A DNA stretch of 64,000 nt, from contig NZ_BMXQ01000001.1 in the NCBI RefSeq assembly GCF_014651835.1, positions 2,888,120-2,952,119 on the forward strand, read 5' to 3'. Source of the stretch: Pigmentiphaga litoralis. GTDB lineage: Bacteria > Pseudomonadota > Gammaproteobacteria > Burkholderiales > Burkholderiaceae_B. This document shows positions 54,501 to 62,173 of this stretch, piece after piece. Under the pieces are notes generated by a model. That model did no database searches. It was given only the letters and a program-made list of their open reading frames with translations, and was not told the DNA's origin. Positions within the stretch are counted from its first letter, which is position 1. Each line of letters opens with the position of its first letter. The position numbers and the translations under genes were made by a program.

Positions 54501-55298
54501 GCTTCGCGTTCGTGCGCCGTGCTGCTGCAATCGGTCGGCAACCCCGCCAGCCGCACCGTCAACACCTGCCTGGGACCCGTGCTGGAACGGCCACCGCAAC
54601 GCTACGAAACCTATTGGGCCTACGACTACACCACCAAGGCATCGCCGCACCTGCTGCACCCTTGCGACATGTACCGCCAGGACCTTCGATTGGAGGCGAT
54701 GCCGGTCACGATCACCGACGCAGTCGACCCGCCTGCGGCCGGATGCCGGCTCGGGACATTCGCGTTGGGCGTGCCCGGCGAAGCCGTCGTTCGCAGCGTG
54801 ATGGCAAGCGTCAACGACGGCTATCAGTACCTGCAGCGCCTTGCCGGACTGACGACGCACGACCTGTGGCTGAGCCGGTTTGCGCAGGACAAGGGCGCAA
54901 CGATTGCGGCCGCGGGCAGCGCCCCCGATGCGCAAGCGCGCGCGGCCTGCAGCGACGTCGCCGTCTTCGTGCAGGTGTACGACCCCGAGTCCTATGCCGC
55001 CGCCACCCGGCTGCGCCCGCCGTGGTCAGCGATCCACGCACGGTTCCAGCCGATCGAGAACGTGCAGCAATCCGCCGAGGCGCGGGGCCGCCCCAACCTG
55101 ACGCCGGTGACGGAGCCCACGATCCGCTACCACCGCAGCGACGCCGCAGCCTGTGCGGCCTATCTGTGGCCGGTCGCACGACAGACCCTGACCCTGCCCG
55201 GACCCGTCACGCCTCGGCCGCTGTCGGCCCGCTATCCCAGCTCTCCATCGACCATCGAAGTGTGGCTGCCGCCGCATACGGCGATCGGGACACGTTGA
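51552..55298 (+). CDS. Patatin-like phospholipase with an internal membrane domain
   Basis: 1248 residues from GTG 51552, sharing one base with the upstream stop. The oxyanion loop SGGGIRSA (33-40) and the nucleophile elbow TVSGGGY (S66) are followed by about eight membrane helices (149-436), and the rest of the patatin fold resumes at 510-720 with the catalytic D655 in TDGGHFENTG. A ninth helix (872-890) leads to a 350-residue tail with eight Cys, likely periplasmic. Patatins cleave membrane phospholipids or acyl esters. The layout means the active site is assembled from two cytosolic parts on a membrane anchor. Target is unknown; it probably works with the preceding multidomain protein. Confidence 0.85.
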   Translation: MKRLDTLVEQRRKILQDPDVPEGHDNKWGLALSGGGIRSATFALGLVTALAKKKMLLRFDLLSTVSGGGYAGATIGRLFDRVRAKAAAGGAGKGSTGDAARAVQDGLARDEATWTTWWLRANGRYLIPSGLLDSTLIVALYVRNVLAVHFELALLALLAGIALACINLFVWTGLAALGWIGGDTFFDAFRWLSPWLPVPWIALAVFTVIGAVQTSAFWCFPYVRKRGASRRAFTVVITAMIAIVALHPLFDTAPGRPGSVVREGLWVTMVALMFCWLLGALYAQRVWIKARRRLPDASSAAADVLSVLTQRLSNTFRWGIAFLALGVVERFAWHLAFEPSGFDTATVGIFLTIVAPALRAALPFASRLTNPTAGVRIAMLIGRGLGYVIVALLAAFWISLAYRAVLGAYFDRTTLAFLPALTVAVLLMLPMAIYLAVTGRNIEFLNLSSLHSFYRARLVRSYLGAANYRRFEAAGPLDEGTLTPVPANLPLGKVVSEVEEVHLDDDVAINDYRPMDAGGPVHLITMCVNQTNDPRGGIFNRDRQGLPLTIVSGGYMREGIENWSEMRREEPLSLGTFIAISGAAIAPALGALTRGGISALAMFSGLRLGYWWSSERRNGEATRSVHAWTGKSRRILNELRGRFQGTQGPDWFLTDGGHFENTGAYALLAERCRVIVVSDAGADPTYAFGDLENLVRKARIDLNADIRFMRPRNPPDLRLSPPVAELAQFGTIDDLASSKSNACMALATVIYAEDPLHPGILVYMKPNFFIGLPVDLVNFKAANPCFPQEPTSDQFFSESQWESYFLLGQEMGKALSSDLLTCIAAAPEAYFVQDTSSTLDKAMTRDKGAMPAGPPATPMQAISRIPARIAVSTVKATVGLTAVAAIGASAWQGLEAWRSAREKTVDTERTALSSLSSTWLDTQRARASDTPQRVEAVSRLATTLLYTADRVCAHGQADWFQQPGLAREIAIDAFAECRKLDALASRSCAVLLQSVGNPASRTVNTCLGPVLERPPQRYETYWAYDYTTKASPHLLHPCDMYRQDLRLEAMPVTITDAVDPPAAGCRLGTFALGVPGEAVVRSVMASVNDGYQYLQRLAGLTTHDLWLSRFAQDKGATIAAAGSAPDAQARAACSDVAVFVQVYDPESYAAATRLRPPWSAIHARFQPIENVQQSAEARGRPNLTPVTEPTIRYHRSDAAACAAYLWPVARQTLTLPGPVTPRPLSARYPSSPSTIEVWLPPHTAIGTR

Positions 55299-55449
55299 TC
55301 GCAACACGGGAGGCGGCTGCAAAAACTTTAACAAACGGTCGATAGTCAGCTTCCTGTCAGCCATGGTATTGCTGTGGGCAGTACCCGCTCCGCGCAGCGA
55401 GGATCCTGCCAACCCGCGCCCTATCGAGGGCCACCAGAGGAATGTCGCC

Positions 55450-56334
55450 ATGCCTGTCCCGTTCGTTACGTCGTCCGTTACGCTGTCTGTGTCGTCGTCT
55501 GCCAAGTCGTCCGCCATGCCCGCCTTCCATCGCCGTGCCCGCAGCCGCCCCGCGTTCGCCGCCGTGCTGGTCGCCGCCCTTGCCTTCGGCACGACGGCCC
55601 TGGCGCAGTCGCCCGGCTACTCCTACACCCCCGACGTCGGCCAGGCGGGCAAGGACGTGGTCTGGGTCCCCACGCCGCAACCGGTCGTGGACAAGATGCT
55701 CGAACTGGCCAACATCACGCCCAAAGACACGGTGCTGGACCTGGGATCCGGCGATGGACGCACCGTCATCACGGCAGCCAAACGGGGGGTGAAGGCGCAC
55801 GGCGTCGAATACAACCCGGACATGGCGGCGCTGGCCCGCGCCAACGCGGAAAAGGAAGGCGTCTCCAAAATGGCGACCTTCCAGACCGCCGACCTGTTTG
55901 AAATCGACCTGTCGCAAGCCACGGTCATCACCATGTTTCTGCTGCCAACGATCAACGAACGGCTGCGTCCCAAGCTGCTTGAACTGCCGGCAGGCACGCG
56001 CGTCGTGTCGAACTCCTTCCCCATGGGCGACTGGAAACCGGACCGTTCGGAAACCGTCAGCCAGGGTTGCTCCAACTACTGCACGGCGCTGATGTGGGTG
56101 GTGCCCGCCAAGGCCGCGGGCACGTGGCAGATGGACGGCCAGCGCCTGACGCTCAAACAATCGTTCCAGAACCTGGAAGGCACGTTGGGATCGAATGCGA
56201 TCAGCGACGCCAAGCTTGAAGGCAAGAAAATCGCCTTTACCGCCAACGGCGTGCGCTACGAGGGCATGGTCGACGGAAACGCAATGAAGGGCACTGCGGC
56301 CGGCGGCAAAACCTGGTCGGCACGGAAGAGTTGA
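55450..56334 (+). CDS. Exported SAM-dependent methyltransferase-like protein
   Basis: 294 residues. An extended N-terminus (to about residue 55) contains a signal peptide ending GTTALAQS. The class I methyltransferase motif is VLDLGSGDGRTVITAA, with VEYNPDMAALARANAE and VVSNSFPMGDW following. The C-terminal third (WQMDGQRLTLKQSFQNLEG) looks like an extra beta domain. Methyltransferases are normally cytosolic because SAM is absent from the periplasm, so export is odd. AGAGG precedes 55450; ATG 55516 is an alternative start giving a tighter signal peptide. Confidence 0.8.
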   Translation: MPVPFVTSSVTLSVSSSAKSSAMPAFHRRARSRPAFAAVLVAALAFGTTALAQSPGYSYTPDVGQAGKDVVWVPTPQPVVDKMLELANITPKDTVLDLGSGDGRTVITAAKRGVKAHGVEYNPDMAALARANAEKEGVSKMATFQTADLFEIDLSQATVITMFLLPTINERLRPKLLELPAGTRVVSNSFPMGDWKPDRSETVSQGCSNYCTALMWVVPAKAAGTWQMDGQRLTLKQSFQNLEGTLGSNAISDAKLEGKKIAFTANGVRYEGMVDGNAMKGTAAGGKTWSARKS

Positions 56335-56636
56335 TCGCACGGCGCGGGATGCCCCTAGGGTTATCCCGCGTATTCTTGGTACAATCCCCAGGTTCCCTGC
56401 GGCGTTCCTCAACGCCGCTTCCCATTCGCCCGGATCATGCCGGGCCGCCCCCGCGACACCTGCTCGCCCGGGGTCCGAGTGCCGGCCCGCAGCGCACGAA
56501 TCAAAAACAGCGCTGCGCCGGACGCTGACGGTATTTCCTTGAAATCCCAAAGCCGGTGCAGGAGACAGATCAACGAGACCGAGGCGGTTGCCTTGTGGCT
56601 CGTCCTTGTCGTATCTGTTCAAAAGGTAGTCAATCA
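56335..56636. other. 302-base leader region upstream of mqo
   Basis: The left end has a perfect 8-bp inverted repeat (CGCGGGAT at 56343-56350, ATCCCGCG at 56363-56370) right after the methyltransferase stop. A -10-like TACAAT lies at 56380-56385, but no convincing -35. The rest is a GC-rich leader with short hairpins. No gene or known riboswitch is recognised. Confidence 0.5.
56343..56370. repeat. Perfect 8-bp inverted repeat after the methyltransferase gene
   Basis: CGCGGGAT (56343-56350) and ATCCCGCG (56363-56370) flank a 12-base loop that itself contains CCCTAGGG. There is no T-run, so it is a weak or rho-dependent terminator or a regulatory hairpin. Confidence 0.45.
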
Positions 56637-58283
56637 ATGTTGAAGCGAATGATCCCGGCCATGCTGGGCCTGGTTGCGTCAGTGGCCGTCCTGCCGCTGC
56701 ATGCAGCCGAAACAAAGAAGGTCGATGTGCTCCTGATCGGCGGAGGCATCATGAGTTCCACCCTGGGCGTCCTGCTGCACGAACTGGAGCCGGGCTGGAG
56801 CATGGAAATGGTCGAGCGCCTGGACAAGGTCGCCATGGAAAGCTCGAACGGCTGGAACAACGCCGGCACCGGTCACTCGGCATTGGCCGAACTGAACTAC
56901 ACCCCGCAGGACAAGACCGGCAAGGTCGACATCTCCAAGGCCATCGAAATCAACGAAGCCTTCCAGGTGTCGCGCCAGTTCTGGTCGTCGCAGGTGAATC
57001 GCAACGTCTTGAAGAACCCTCGCTCGTTCATCAACTCGACGCCGCACATGAGCTTCGTCTGGGGCGATGAGGACATCGCTTTCCTGCGCAAGCGCTATGA
57101 CGCCCTGAAGGCCAGCCCCCTGTTTGCGGGCATGCAATATTCGGAAGACCAGGAACAGATCAAGAAGTGGGTTCCGTTGATGATGGAAGGCCGTGACCCC
57201 GCGCAGAAAATCGCCGCGACCTGGACGCCCATCGGCACCGACGTGAACTTCGGCGAGATCACCCGCCAATTCGTGGGCCATCTGGAAACCACGCCCAATT
57301 TCTCGCTCAAGACGTCCAGCGACGTGAAGGACATCACGCGCAACAAGGACGGCACGTGGCGCGTCGAATACAAGAACCTGAAAGACGGCCAGACCTCGCA
57401 GACCGATGCCAAATTCGTCTTCATCGGCGCAGGCGGCGGCGCGCTGCACCTGCTGCAGAAATCGGGCATTCCGGAAGCCAAGGATTACGCCGGCTTTCCG
57501 GTCGGCGGATCGTTCCTGGTGACCGAAAACGCGACCGTGGCCCAGCAGCATCTGGCCAAGGCCTACGGCAAGGCCGCCGTGGGCGCGCCGCCGATGTCGG
57601 TGCCCCACCTGGATACGCGGGTGCTCGATGGCAAACGCGTGATCCTGTTCGGACCCTTTGCAACCTTCTCGACCAAGTTCCTTAAAGAAGGCTCATACCT
57701 GGACTTGTTGACAAGCACAACGATGCATAACGTCTGGCCCATGATGAAAGTGGGCGTGGCGCAGTATCCGCTGGTCGAATACCTGGCCGGTCAGCTCATG
57801 CAATCCGATGATGACCGCTTCAACGCACTGAAGGAATATTTCCCGAATGCGAAGAAGGAAGACTGGCGCCTGTGGCAGGCCGGCCAGCGTGTGCAGGTCA
57901 TCAAGCGCGACAAGGAAAAGGGCGGCGTGCTCAAGCTCGGCACCGAGATCGTGACGTCCGCCGACGGCAGCATTGCCGGCTTGCTGGGCGCATCGCCTGG
58001 TGCGTCGACCGCAGCCCCGATCATGCTGGATCTGGTCGGCAAGGTCTTCAAGGACAAGGTCGCCTCCCCCGAATGGCAGGCCAAGCTGCGTGACCTGGTC
58101 CCCAGCTATGGCACGACGCTCAATGGCAGCCCGGCCAAGGTCCAGCAGGAATGGAACGCGACCGCGTCCACCCTGCAATTGACGACGCCGCCGACCATCG
58201 ACATGACCCCGCCGCCCGCGCCACCCACCGGCAACGTGCCGCAGCGCAAGAAAGAGCAGACCGACGCCGACCTGGCGTTGTGA
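56637..58283 (+). CDS. mqo: Malate:quinone oxidoreductase
   Basis: 548 residues. The FAD-binding start [14 protein letters not shown] and the blocks [24 protein letters not shown] (read in pieces), [57 protein letters not shown] and [27 protein letters not shown] are highly characteristic of Mqo. A hydrophobic N-terminus ([25 protein letters not shown]) resembles the leader of E. coli Mqo. The enzyme oxidises malate to oxaloacetate and passes electrons to quinone at the membrane. AAAAGG precedes ATG 56637. A terminator follows at 58330-58360. Confidence 0.96.
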   Translation: MLKRMIPAMLGLVASVAVLPLHAAETKKVDVLLIGGGIMSSTLGVLLHELEPGWSMEMVERLDKVAMESSNGWNNAGTGHSALAELNYTPQDKTGKVDISKAIEINEAFQVSRQFWSSQVNRNVLKNPRSFINSTPHMSFVWGDEDIAFLRKRYDALKASPLFAGMQYSEDQEQIKKWVPLMMEGRDPAQKIAATWTPIGTDVNFGEITRQFVGHLETTPNFSLKTSSDVKDITRNKDGTWRVEYKNLKDGQTSQTDAKFVFIGAGGGALHLLQKSGIPEAKDYAGFPVGGSFLVTENATVAQQHLAKAYGKAAVGAPPMSVPHLDTRVLDGKRVILFGPFATFSTKFLKEGSYLDLLTSTTMHNVWPMMKVGVAQYPLVEYLAGQLMQSDDDRFNALKEYFPNAKKEDWRLWQAGQRVQVIKRDKEKGGVLKLGTEIVTSADGSIAGLLGASPGASTAAPIMLDLVGKVFKDKVASPEWQAKLRDLVPSYGTTLNGSPAKVQQEWNATASTLQLTTPPTIDMTPPPAPPTGNVPQRKKEQTDADLAL

Positions 58284-58329
58284 TGCGCGACTGATCCGAT
58301 CGGCAGGCTGACGCGCCGCCAGAATGACA

Positions 58330-58360
58330 AAGGCCATCCTTGCGGGGATGGCCTTTTTTT
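58330..58360 (+). terminator. Rho-independent terminator of mqo
   Basis: A 10-bp stem (58330-58339 with 58346-58355) with a 6-base loop and a run of seven T residues (58354-58360). It lies between mqo and the convergent tetR gene. The opposite strand ends in only a short T-run, so it is weak for tetR. Confidence 0.88.
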
Positions 58361-58376
58361 GGTGGGCAGGGCAGCG

Positions 58377-59009
58377 CTAGCGCGTCGCGCCCGCCACAGA
58401 AATCACCAGCCGCGTTGCCGGAGCCACCAGGTGGCGCAGGCCGGCCGAGGCATCGGCCTCGATGGTTTGCAAGATCAACTCGTTGATACCGCCAACGACC
58501 GCCATCGCCATGTCGGCCGGCAGCATGCGGCCGTCTGCATCTGCCGTGGCCGACTGCACGAATGCTGCGATCTGCGCGTTGGCCTGCCGGCGCACCTGAA
58601 GTCCCGGCAAGCCGCAGCCCAGGATCTCGACGAACAAGGTCTTGAGCAACCTTGGGTCTTGCGCCAGGAAATCCAGGTAAGCCGTCAACGCGGTTTCCAC
58701 CTGATCCTGCCACGGACGCGACAGGTCGACCGCCCCCTGCAGCGCGGCCAGCGCCTGCTGGCTGGCCATCGCATACAGCGCAAGCAGGCAGTCTGCCTTG
58801 GTCTCGAAATGCTCGTAGAACGTGCGGCGCGACACGGCGGCCTCGCGCACGATGTCGGCGATGCTCGTGTCCGCATAGCCCTTCGCGGCCAGGGCCTGCG
58901 CCATGCCGCCGAGCAGACGAAGGTAGTGCTCGTGCGGCATGGCGGCGGGCGCCGTGGCGTCGGGTGTACGGGTCGTTGAGTTCGGCGAAGCGGAAGCCAT
59001 GGTGCACAT
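58377..59009 (-). CDS. TetR/AcrR-family transcriptional regulator
   Basis: About 210 residues; starts at 59009 or 59000 are both possible and no strong ribosome site separates them. The helix-turn-helix (about 30-75) reads GGMAQALAAKGYADTSIADIVREAAVSRRTFYEHFETKADCL in pieces. The ligand domain is all-helical. It is divergent from the metal-hydrolase gene at 59116, and two perfect inverted repeats lie between them, so it is the likely repressor of both. Confidence 0.93.
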   Translation of the reverse strand: MCTMASASPNSTTRTPDATAPAAMPHEHYLRLLGGMAQALAAKGYADTSIADIVREAAVSRRTFYEHFETKADCLLALYAMASQQALAALQGAVDLSRPWQDQVETALTAYLDFLAQDPRLLKTLFVEILGCGLPGLQVRRQANAQIAAFVQSATADADGRMLPADMAMAVVGGINELILQTIEADASAGLRHLVAPATRLVISVAGATR

Positions 59010-59020
59010 CACGAATAAGT

Positions 59021-59038
59021 TGGTACTTGACAGTACCA
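59021..59038. promoter_or_regulatory. TetR operator 1
   Basis: TGGTACT-TGAC-AGTACCA is a perfect 7-bp inverted repeat. Its centre contains TTGACA (59027-59032), the -35 of the metal-hydrolase promoter. The spacing to operator 2 is 37 bases centre to centre. Confidence 0.7.
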
Positions 59039-59055
59039 GATGTCAGTCGCATCAT
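59027..59055 (+). promoter_or_regulatory. Promoter of the metal-hydrolase gene
   Basis: TTGACA (59027-59032, perfect) and CATCAT (59050-59055) are 17 bases apart. The -35 falls in operator 1 and operator 2 begins two bases after the -10, so TetR binding would block RNA polymerase. Confidence 0.6.
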
Positions 59056-59056
59056 G

Positions 59057-59076
59057 TTGGTACGCGATCGTACCAA
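59057..59076. promoter_or_regulatory. TetR operator 2
   Basis: TTGGTACG-CGAT-CGTACCAA is a perfect 8-bp inverted repeat with a 4-base spacer, sharing GGTAC/GTACC with operator 1. It covers the expected transcription start of the metal-hydrolase gene. Confidence 0.75.
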
Positions 59077-59115
59077 CCGTTATGACATCACGCCCGCGTC
59101 GTAAAGGAGCTTCTG

Positions 59116-59937
59116 ATGACCGACCTCGTCGTCCGCCGTTTGTTGATCGACCTGCAGCCGCCCATCCCGCGTACCTGGTGCGGCGGCGATGCGTTTGCGA
59201 CGGCCTTTTTCAATGCCCTGTCGATGAGCTTCCCGTTCGGCGAACAGTTCTTTATCGACGCCCTGCGCAGCGTGCTCGTTACCTTGCCGCCCGACGCCCA
59301 GACGCGCTGGCAGCCCGAAGTCAAAGGATTCATCGGCCAGGAAGCCACGCACCGGCGCATCCACAGCCTGTTCAACGCACACCTTGAACGGCAGGGGCTG
59401 GTCGATGGCTGGACGCCGCGCGCGGCCAAACGGGCGACCCGGCTCGAAGGCCTGGACCCGCGCCATGCGCTGGCGGTCACGGCCGCCAACGAACACTTCA
59501 CGGCCATGTTCGCGGACTGGCTGCTCGCCCGTCCCGAGGTATTGGATAACGCCGAGCCGCGCCTGAAAACCATGTGGCTGTGGCACGCCGCCGAAGAGTC
59601 CGAACACAAGACCACCGCCTTCGACCTGTACCGCGCGGCAGGTGGGTCCGAGAAAGCGCGCAAGCGCTGGTTCGCGGTCACGACTTCCATGTTCCTGCGC
59701 GACCTGCTGCGCCAGACGGCTGCGAATCTGAACAAAGAAAAGCAGCTGTGGAAACGGTCCACGTGGGCCAGTGCCGCGCGGTTGCTGCTCGGCCGCAAAG
59801 GCCTGTTCGGCGCGAATCTGAAGGCATGGCGACGGTATTTTTCCAGCGACTTCCATCCATCGGAACACGAGAGCGGACTGGCCGATGCCTGGCTGCGGGA
59901 TAACCGTGACACCTATGTCCCCGTCGGGGCGCGATGA
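59116..59937 (+). CDS. Predicted metal-dependent hydrolase, PF10118-type
   Basis: 273 residues. The pattern FGEQFFIDALR, IGQEATHRRIHSLFN, AANEHFTAMF and WLWHAAEESEHKTTAFDLY gives repeated Glu and ExxH helices of a ferritin-like di-metal four-helix bundle. The family was named a metal-dependent hydrolase, but its biochemical role is not well established. AAAGGAG precedes the start. It is divergent from tetR and lies behind two TetR operators. Confidence 0.85.
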   Translation: MTDLVVRRLLIDLQPPIPRTWCGGDAFATAFFNALSMSFPFGEQFFIDALRSVLVTLPPDAQTRWQPEVKGFIGQEATHRRIHSLFNAHLERQGLVDGWTPRAAKRATRLEGLDPRHALAVTAANEHFTAMFADWLLARPEVLDNAEPRLKTMWLWHAAEESEHKTTAFDLYRAAGGSEKARKRWFAVTTSMFLRDLLRQTAANLNKEKQLWKRSTWASAARLLLGRKGLFGANLKAWRRYFSSDFHPSEHESGLADAWLRDNRDTYVPVGAR

Positions 59938-60044
59938 CCTGCTAGCATGTCAGGACAGCACGCGGGCTGGGGCAGGACGTGTCACCTGCGCCGTCTGCCC
60001 CTCTCGCGCCTGACTCGAACAGGCGCATCGCCCTGGAGCTCTCC

Positions 60045-60455
60045 ATGACCCCGATCCCGACTCCCCGCACGATCGCCCGACGCCACCTGATCCAATGGGC
60101 CGCCGTTGCCCTGACCGCATGCGCCGCCCTGCCCGCCTTCGCGCACCACGGGTGGTCGTGGGCCGAGGGCGAGCAGACCGAACTGTCGGGCACCATCCAG
60201 TCGATCTCGATGGCGCCCCCGCACCCCACCCTCAAGGTCAAGGCTACCGATGGCGCCGTCTGGCAGATCGACCTTGGCAACCCGAACCAGACCGAACGAT
60301 CCGGCTTTACCGGCCAGTCGGCCAAGGCCGGGGACACCATCAAGGTGCTCGGCAACCGCTCGCAGAATCCCAAGGACATGGTGATGAAGGCGGTGCGCAT
60401 CACGCTCGATGGCCGCAACTTCGACATGTATCCGGAACGGATCCAGTCCAAGTAA
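60045..60455 (+). CDS. Exported small protein, DUF6152-like
   Basis: 136 residues. The N-terminus TIARRHLIQWAAVALTACAALPAFA resembles a Sec or Tat-type signal (twin Arg). The mature protein begins HHGWSWAEGEQTELSGTIQSISMAPPHPTLKV in pieces, an OB-like strand pattern, and ends with FDMYPERIQ. CTGGAG precedes ATG 60045. The next gene follows 17 bases later, so both are likely co-transcribed. Function unknown. Confidence 0.8.
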   Translation: MTPIPTPRTIARRHLIQWAAVALTACAALPAFAHHGWSWAEGEQTELSGTIQSISMAPPHPTLKVKATDGAVWQIDLGNPNQTERSGFTGQSAKAGDTIKVLGNRSQNPKDMVMKAVRITLDGRNFDMYPERIQSK

Positions 60456-60472
60456 TCGGCGTCACGTAGCGC

Positions 60473-60943
60473 ATGGACCTGCTGCAGGCGATCGCCGCCT
60501 GGCCAGGTGCCGTCTGGCTGACCCGATCCGGCACCGCCTACCTGTTCGTCAACGCCGCGCACATCCTGGGCATCGGCATGCTGGTCGGCGCAATCCTGCC
60601 GCTGGATCTGCGGCTGGCCGGTCTGTTTCGATCCTTTCCCCTGCAGGTGCTGGCGCCCTTCCTGTCGCGCGCGGCGGCATGCGGGCTGCTGCTGGCGCTG
60701 CTGACCGGGGCGTGGCTGTTCTCGGTCAAGCCTGCGGAGTATGTCGACAACACGGCGTTCCTGATCAAGATGGGCTTGCTGGCCTGCGCGTTGTTGAACG
60801 TCGCCTTGCAGCATGGCAATCGGCGTTATCGGCAGGCGTTGGTGGGTGGACCGGTGCATGGCGTGGTACGCGGCGTGGCCCTGCTGTCGGCGGTCAGTTG
60901 GGTGGCTGTGCTGGTGGCGGGGCGGTGGATCGGGTTTCTTTGA
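60473..60943 (+). CDS. Small membrane protein, DUF6644-like
   Basis: 156 residues with four to five membrane helices and a conserved-looking N-terminus AYLFVNAAHILGIGMLVGAILPLDLRLAG (His in the first helix). The central VKPAEYVDNTAFLIKMGLLA motif is typical of small membrane DUF proteins that accompany DUF6152. It is the partner of 60045 in a two-gene unit. Function unknown, possibly metal or redox related. Confidence 0.7.
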   Translation: MDLLQAIAAWPGAVWLTRSGTAYLFVNAAHILGIGMLVGAILPLDLRLAGLFRSFPLQVLAPFLSRAAACGLLLALLTGAWLFSVKPAEYVDNTAFLIKMGLLACALLNVALQHGNRRYRQALVGGPVHGVVRGVALLSAVSWVAVLVAGRWIGFL

Positions 60944-60969
60944 AGGCAGCTCAACACGAAAGCCGCATC

Positions 60970-61030
60970 GTGTTTCGGAATCGCGAAATAAAAGGCCCGC
61001 GAAGCGTGATGGCGGCCGCTGTTTCGGAAT
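60970..61030. repeat. 11-base direct repeat before the hypothetical gene
   Basis: TGTTTCGGAAT occurs once at about 60971-60981 and again at 61020-61030, the second copy within a near-palindrome TTCGGAATTCCGGAA. The pair flanks the stretch with the possible frameshift. Confidence 0.35.
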
Positions 61031-61084
61031 TCCGGAAACGCGGCAGGATGGTCGCTTGCGCTGTCGGGCCTGGCGCATGGCGAT

Positions 61085-61915
61085 GTGCCTACCTCGCGCG
61101 AATACAAGGTGCTGCTCAGCCCATCGCTGTTCGCGAACCAACCCAAGAACGCGTCCAATGCCTACCTGGCCGATCTGAAAGCGGCGCTGGCGTCGGCGGG
61201 TTTTGACCGCACGATCTCAGGCACGTTTGCCAAGAACGATGAGCGCACCGTGCGGTTCTATGACTCGCCTGGAAGTTGCGAACTGCGCGCGCAGTCGTAT
61301 TCGTTTCGCGAACGTGTCGACAGCAAGCGCGAATCGACACTCAAGTTCCGTTCGACCTCGCAGTCGGCTGCAGCGGGCGTGACCATCAAGGGTAGCGAGA
61401 GCAATGCGTCGTCAAAGTTCGAGATGGACAAGACGGCATCGGTCGTGGCCTATTCGCGGTCGACGAAGCAGGACTTTTCGACCGGCAAGAACCTGAACAA
61501 GATGAAGGACATCAAGGACCTGTACCCGATCGCGACCGGGCTGACCGTGACGGGCGATGCCACGATGGCAGTCGTCAGTGGGCTGACGATCTACGAGAAA
61601 ACCTATGATGGCGCGATCAGCGACATTGGCCAGCAAGCCGCCGAGTTCTCGGTCTCGCTCTGGTACCTGAACGCCAGCGCGACGACACCGGCCGTGGCCG
61701 AAGCATCGTTCAAGGTTGAAGAGAGCGACGGCGACTTCACGACCAAGGTCACGCAGCGATCGGAATTGATCTTCACGACCATGACGCAGATGGCCTCATG
61801 GGTGGCGCCGACCGCCATCCCGAAGACGAACTGGGTCTATCAATACCACCCCAGCTTCTGCAACAGCCCGACGCCTGCCGGCGCAGCGGCATCGTCAACG
61901 GCCATGCCGTTCTGA
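61085..61915 (+). CDS. Hypothetical protein
   Basis: 276 residues from GTG 61085 without a clear ribosome site. The frame is open upstream to a stop at 61004-61006 but contains no other standard start. Codons just before GTG (WSLALSGLAHGD) look like a signal-peptide end, so the N-terminus may be misplaced by a frameshift. The visible sequence is rich in Ser, Thr and Ala with beta character (FTTKVTQRSELIFTTM, SVSLWYLNASATT). No family is recognised. It may be an exported or surface protein. Confidence 0.6.
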   Translation: MPTSREYKVLLSPSLFANQPKNASNAYLADLKAALASAGFDRTISGTFAKNDERTVRFYDSPGSCELRAQSYSFRERVDSKRESTLKFRSTSQSAAAGVTIKGSESNASSKFEMDKTASVVAYSRSTKQDFSTGKNLNKMKDIKDLYPIATGLTVTGDATMAVVSGLTIYEKTYDGAISDIGQQAAEFSVSLWYLNASATTPAVAEASFKVEESDGDFTTKVTQRSELIFTTMTQMASWVAPTAIPKTNWVYQYHPSFCNSPTPAGAAASSTAMPF

Positions 61916-61971
61916 CGTCATGGCCGATGGAGGGATAACCCTTCATTGATGCACGCGCGGTCATGCAGCCT

Positions 61972-62012
61972 TGTACGCAGCGTCATAGGCACGGGTGCCG
62001 GCGCTGCGTACA
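61972..62012. repeat. Strong hairpin between the hypothetical gene and the porin gene
   Basis: TGTACGCAGCG (61972-61982) pairs perfectly with CGCTGCGTACA (62002-62012). The 19-base loop contains a further GGCAC/GTGCC stem. No T-run follows, so it is a structural element or a weak terminator. Confidence 0.5.
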
Positions 62013-62173
62013 GTTCGGGCTGTCGTGACCGCCGCGCTGGCGCATCATTCATCCAATCAAAGACAGCGCGGCTCCCATCACAAGTGGTTGTGGTCACGGA
62101 GATCCACGCACTGCGTCAATAGAACGCAGGCGTGGGATCGCTTCGCCCCCTCATTCTTGTCGACGGAGACACC

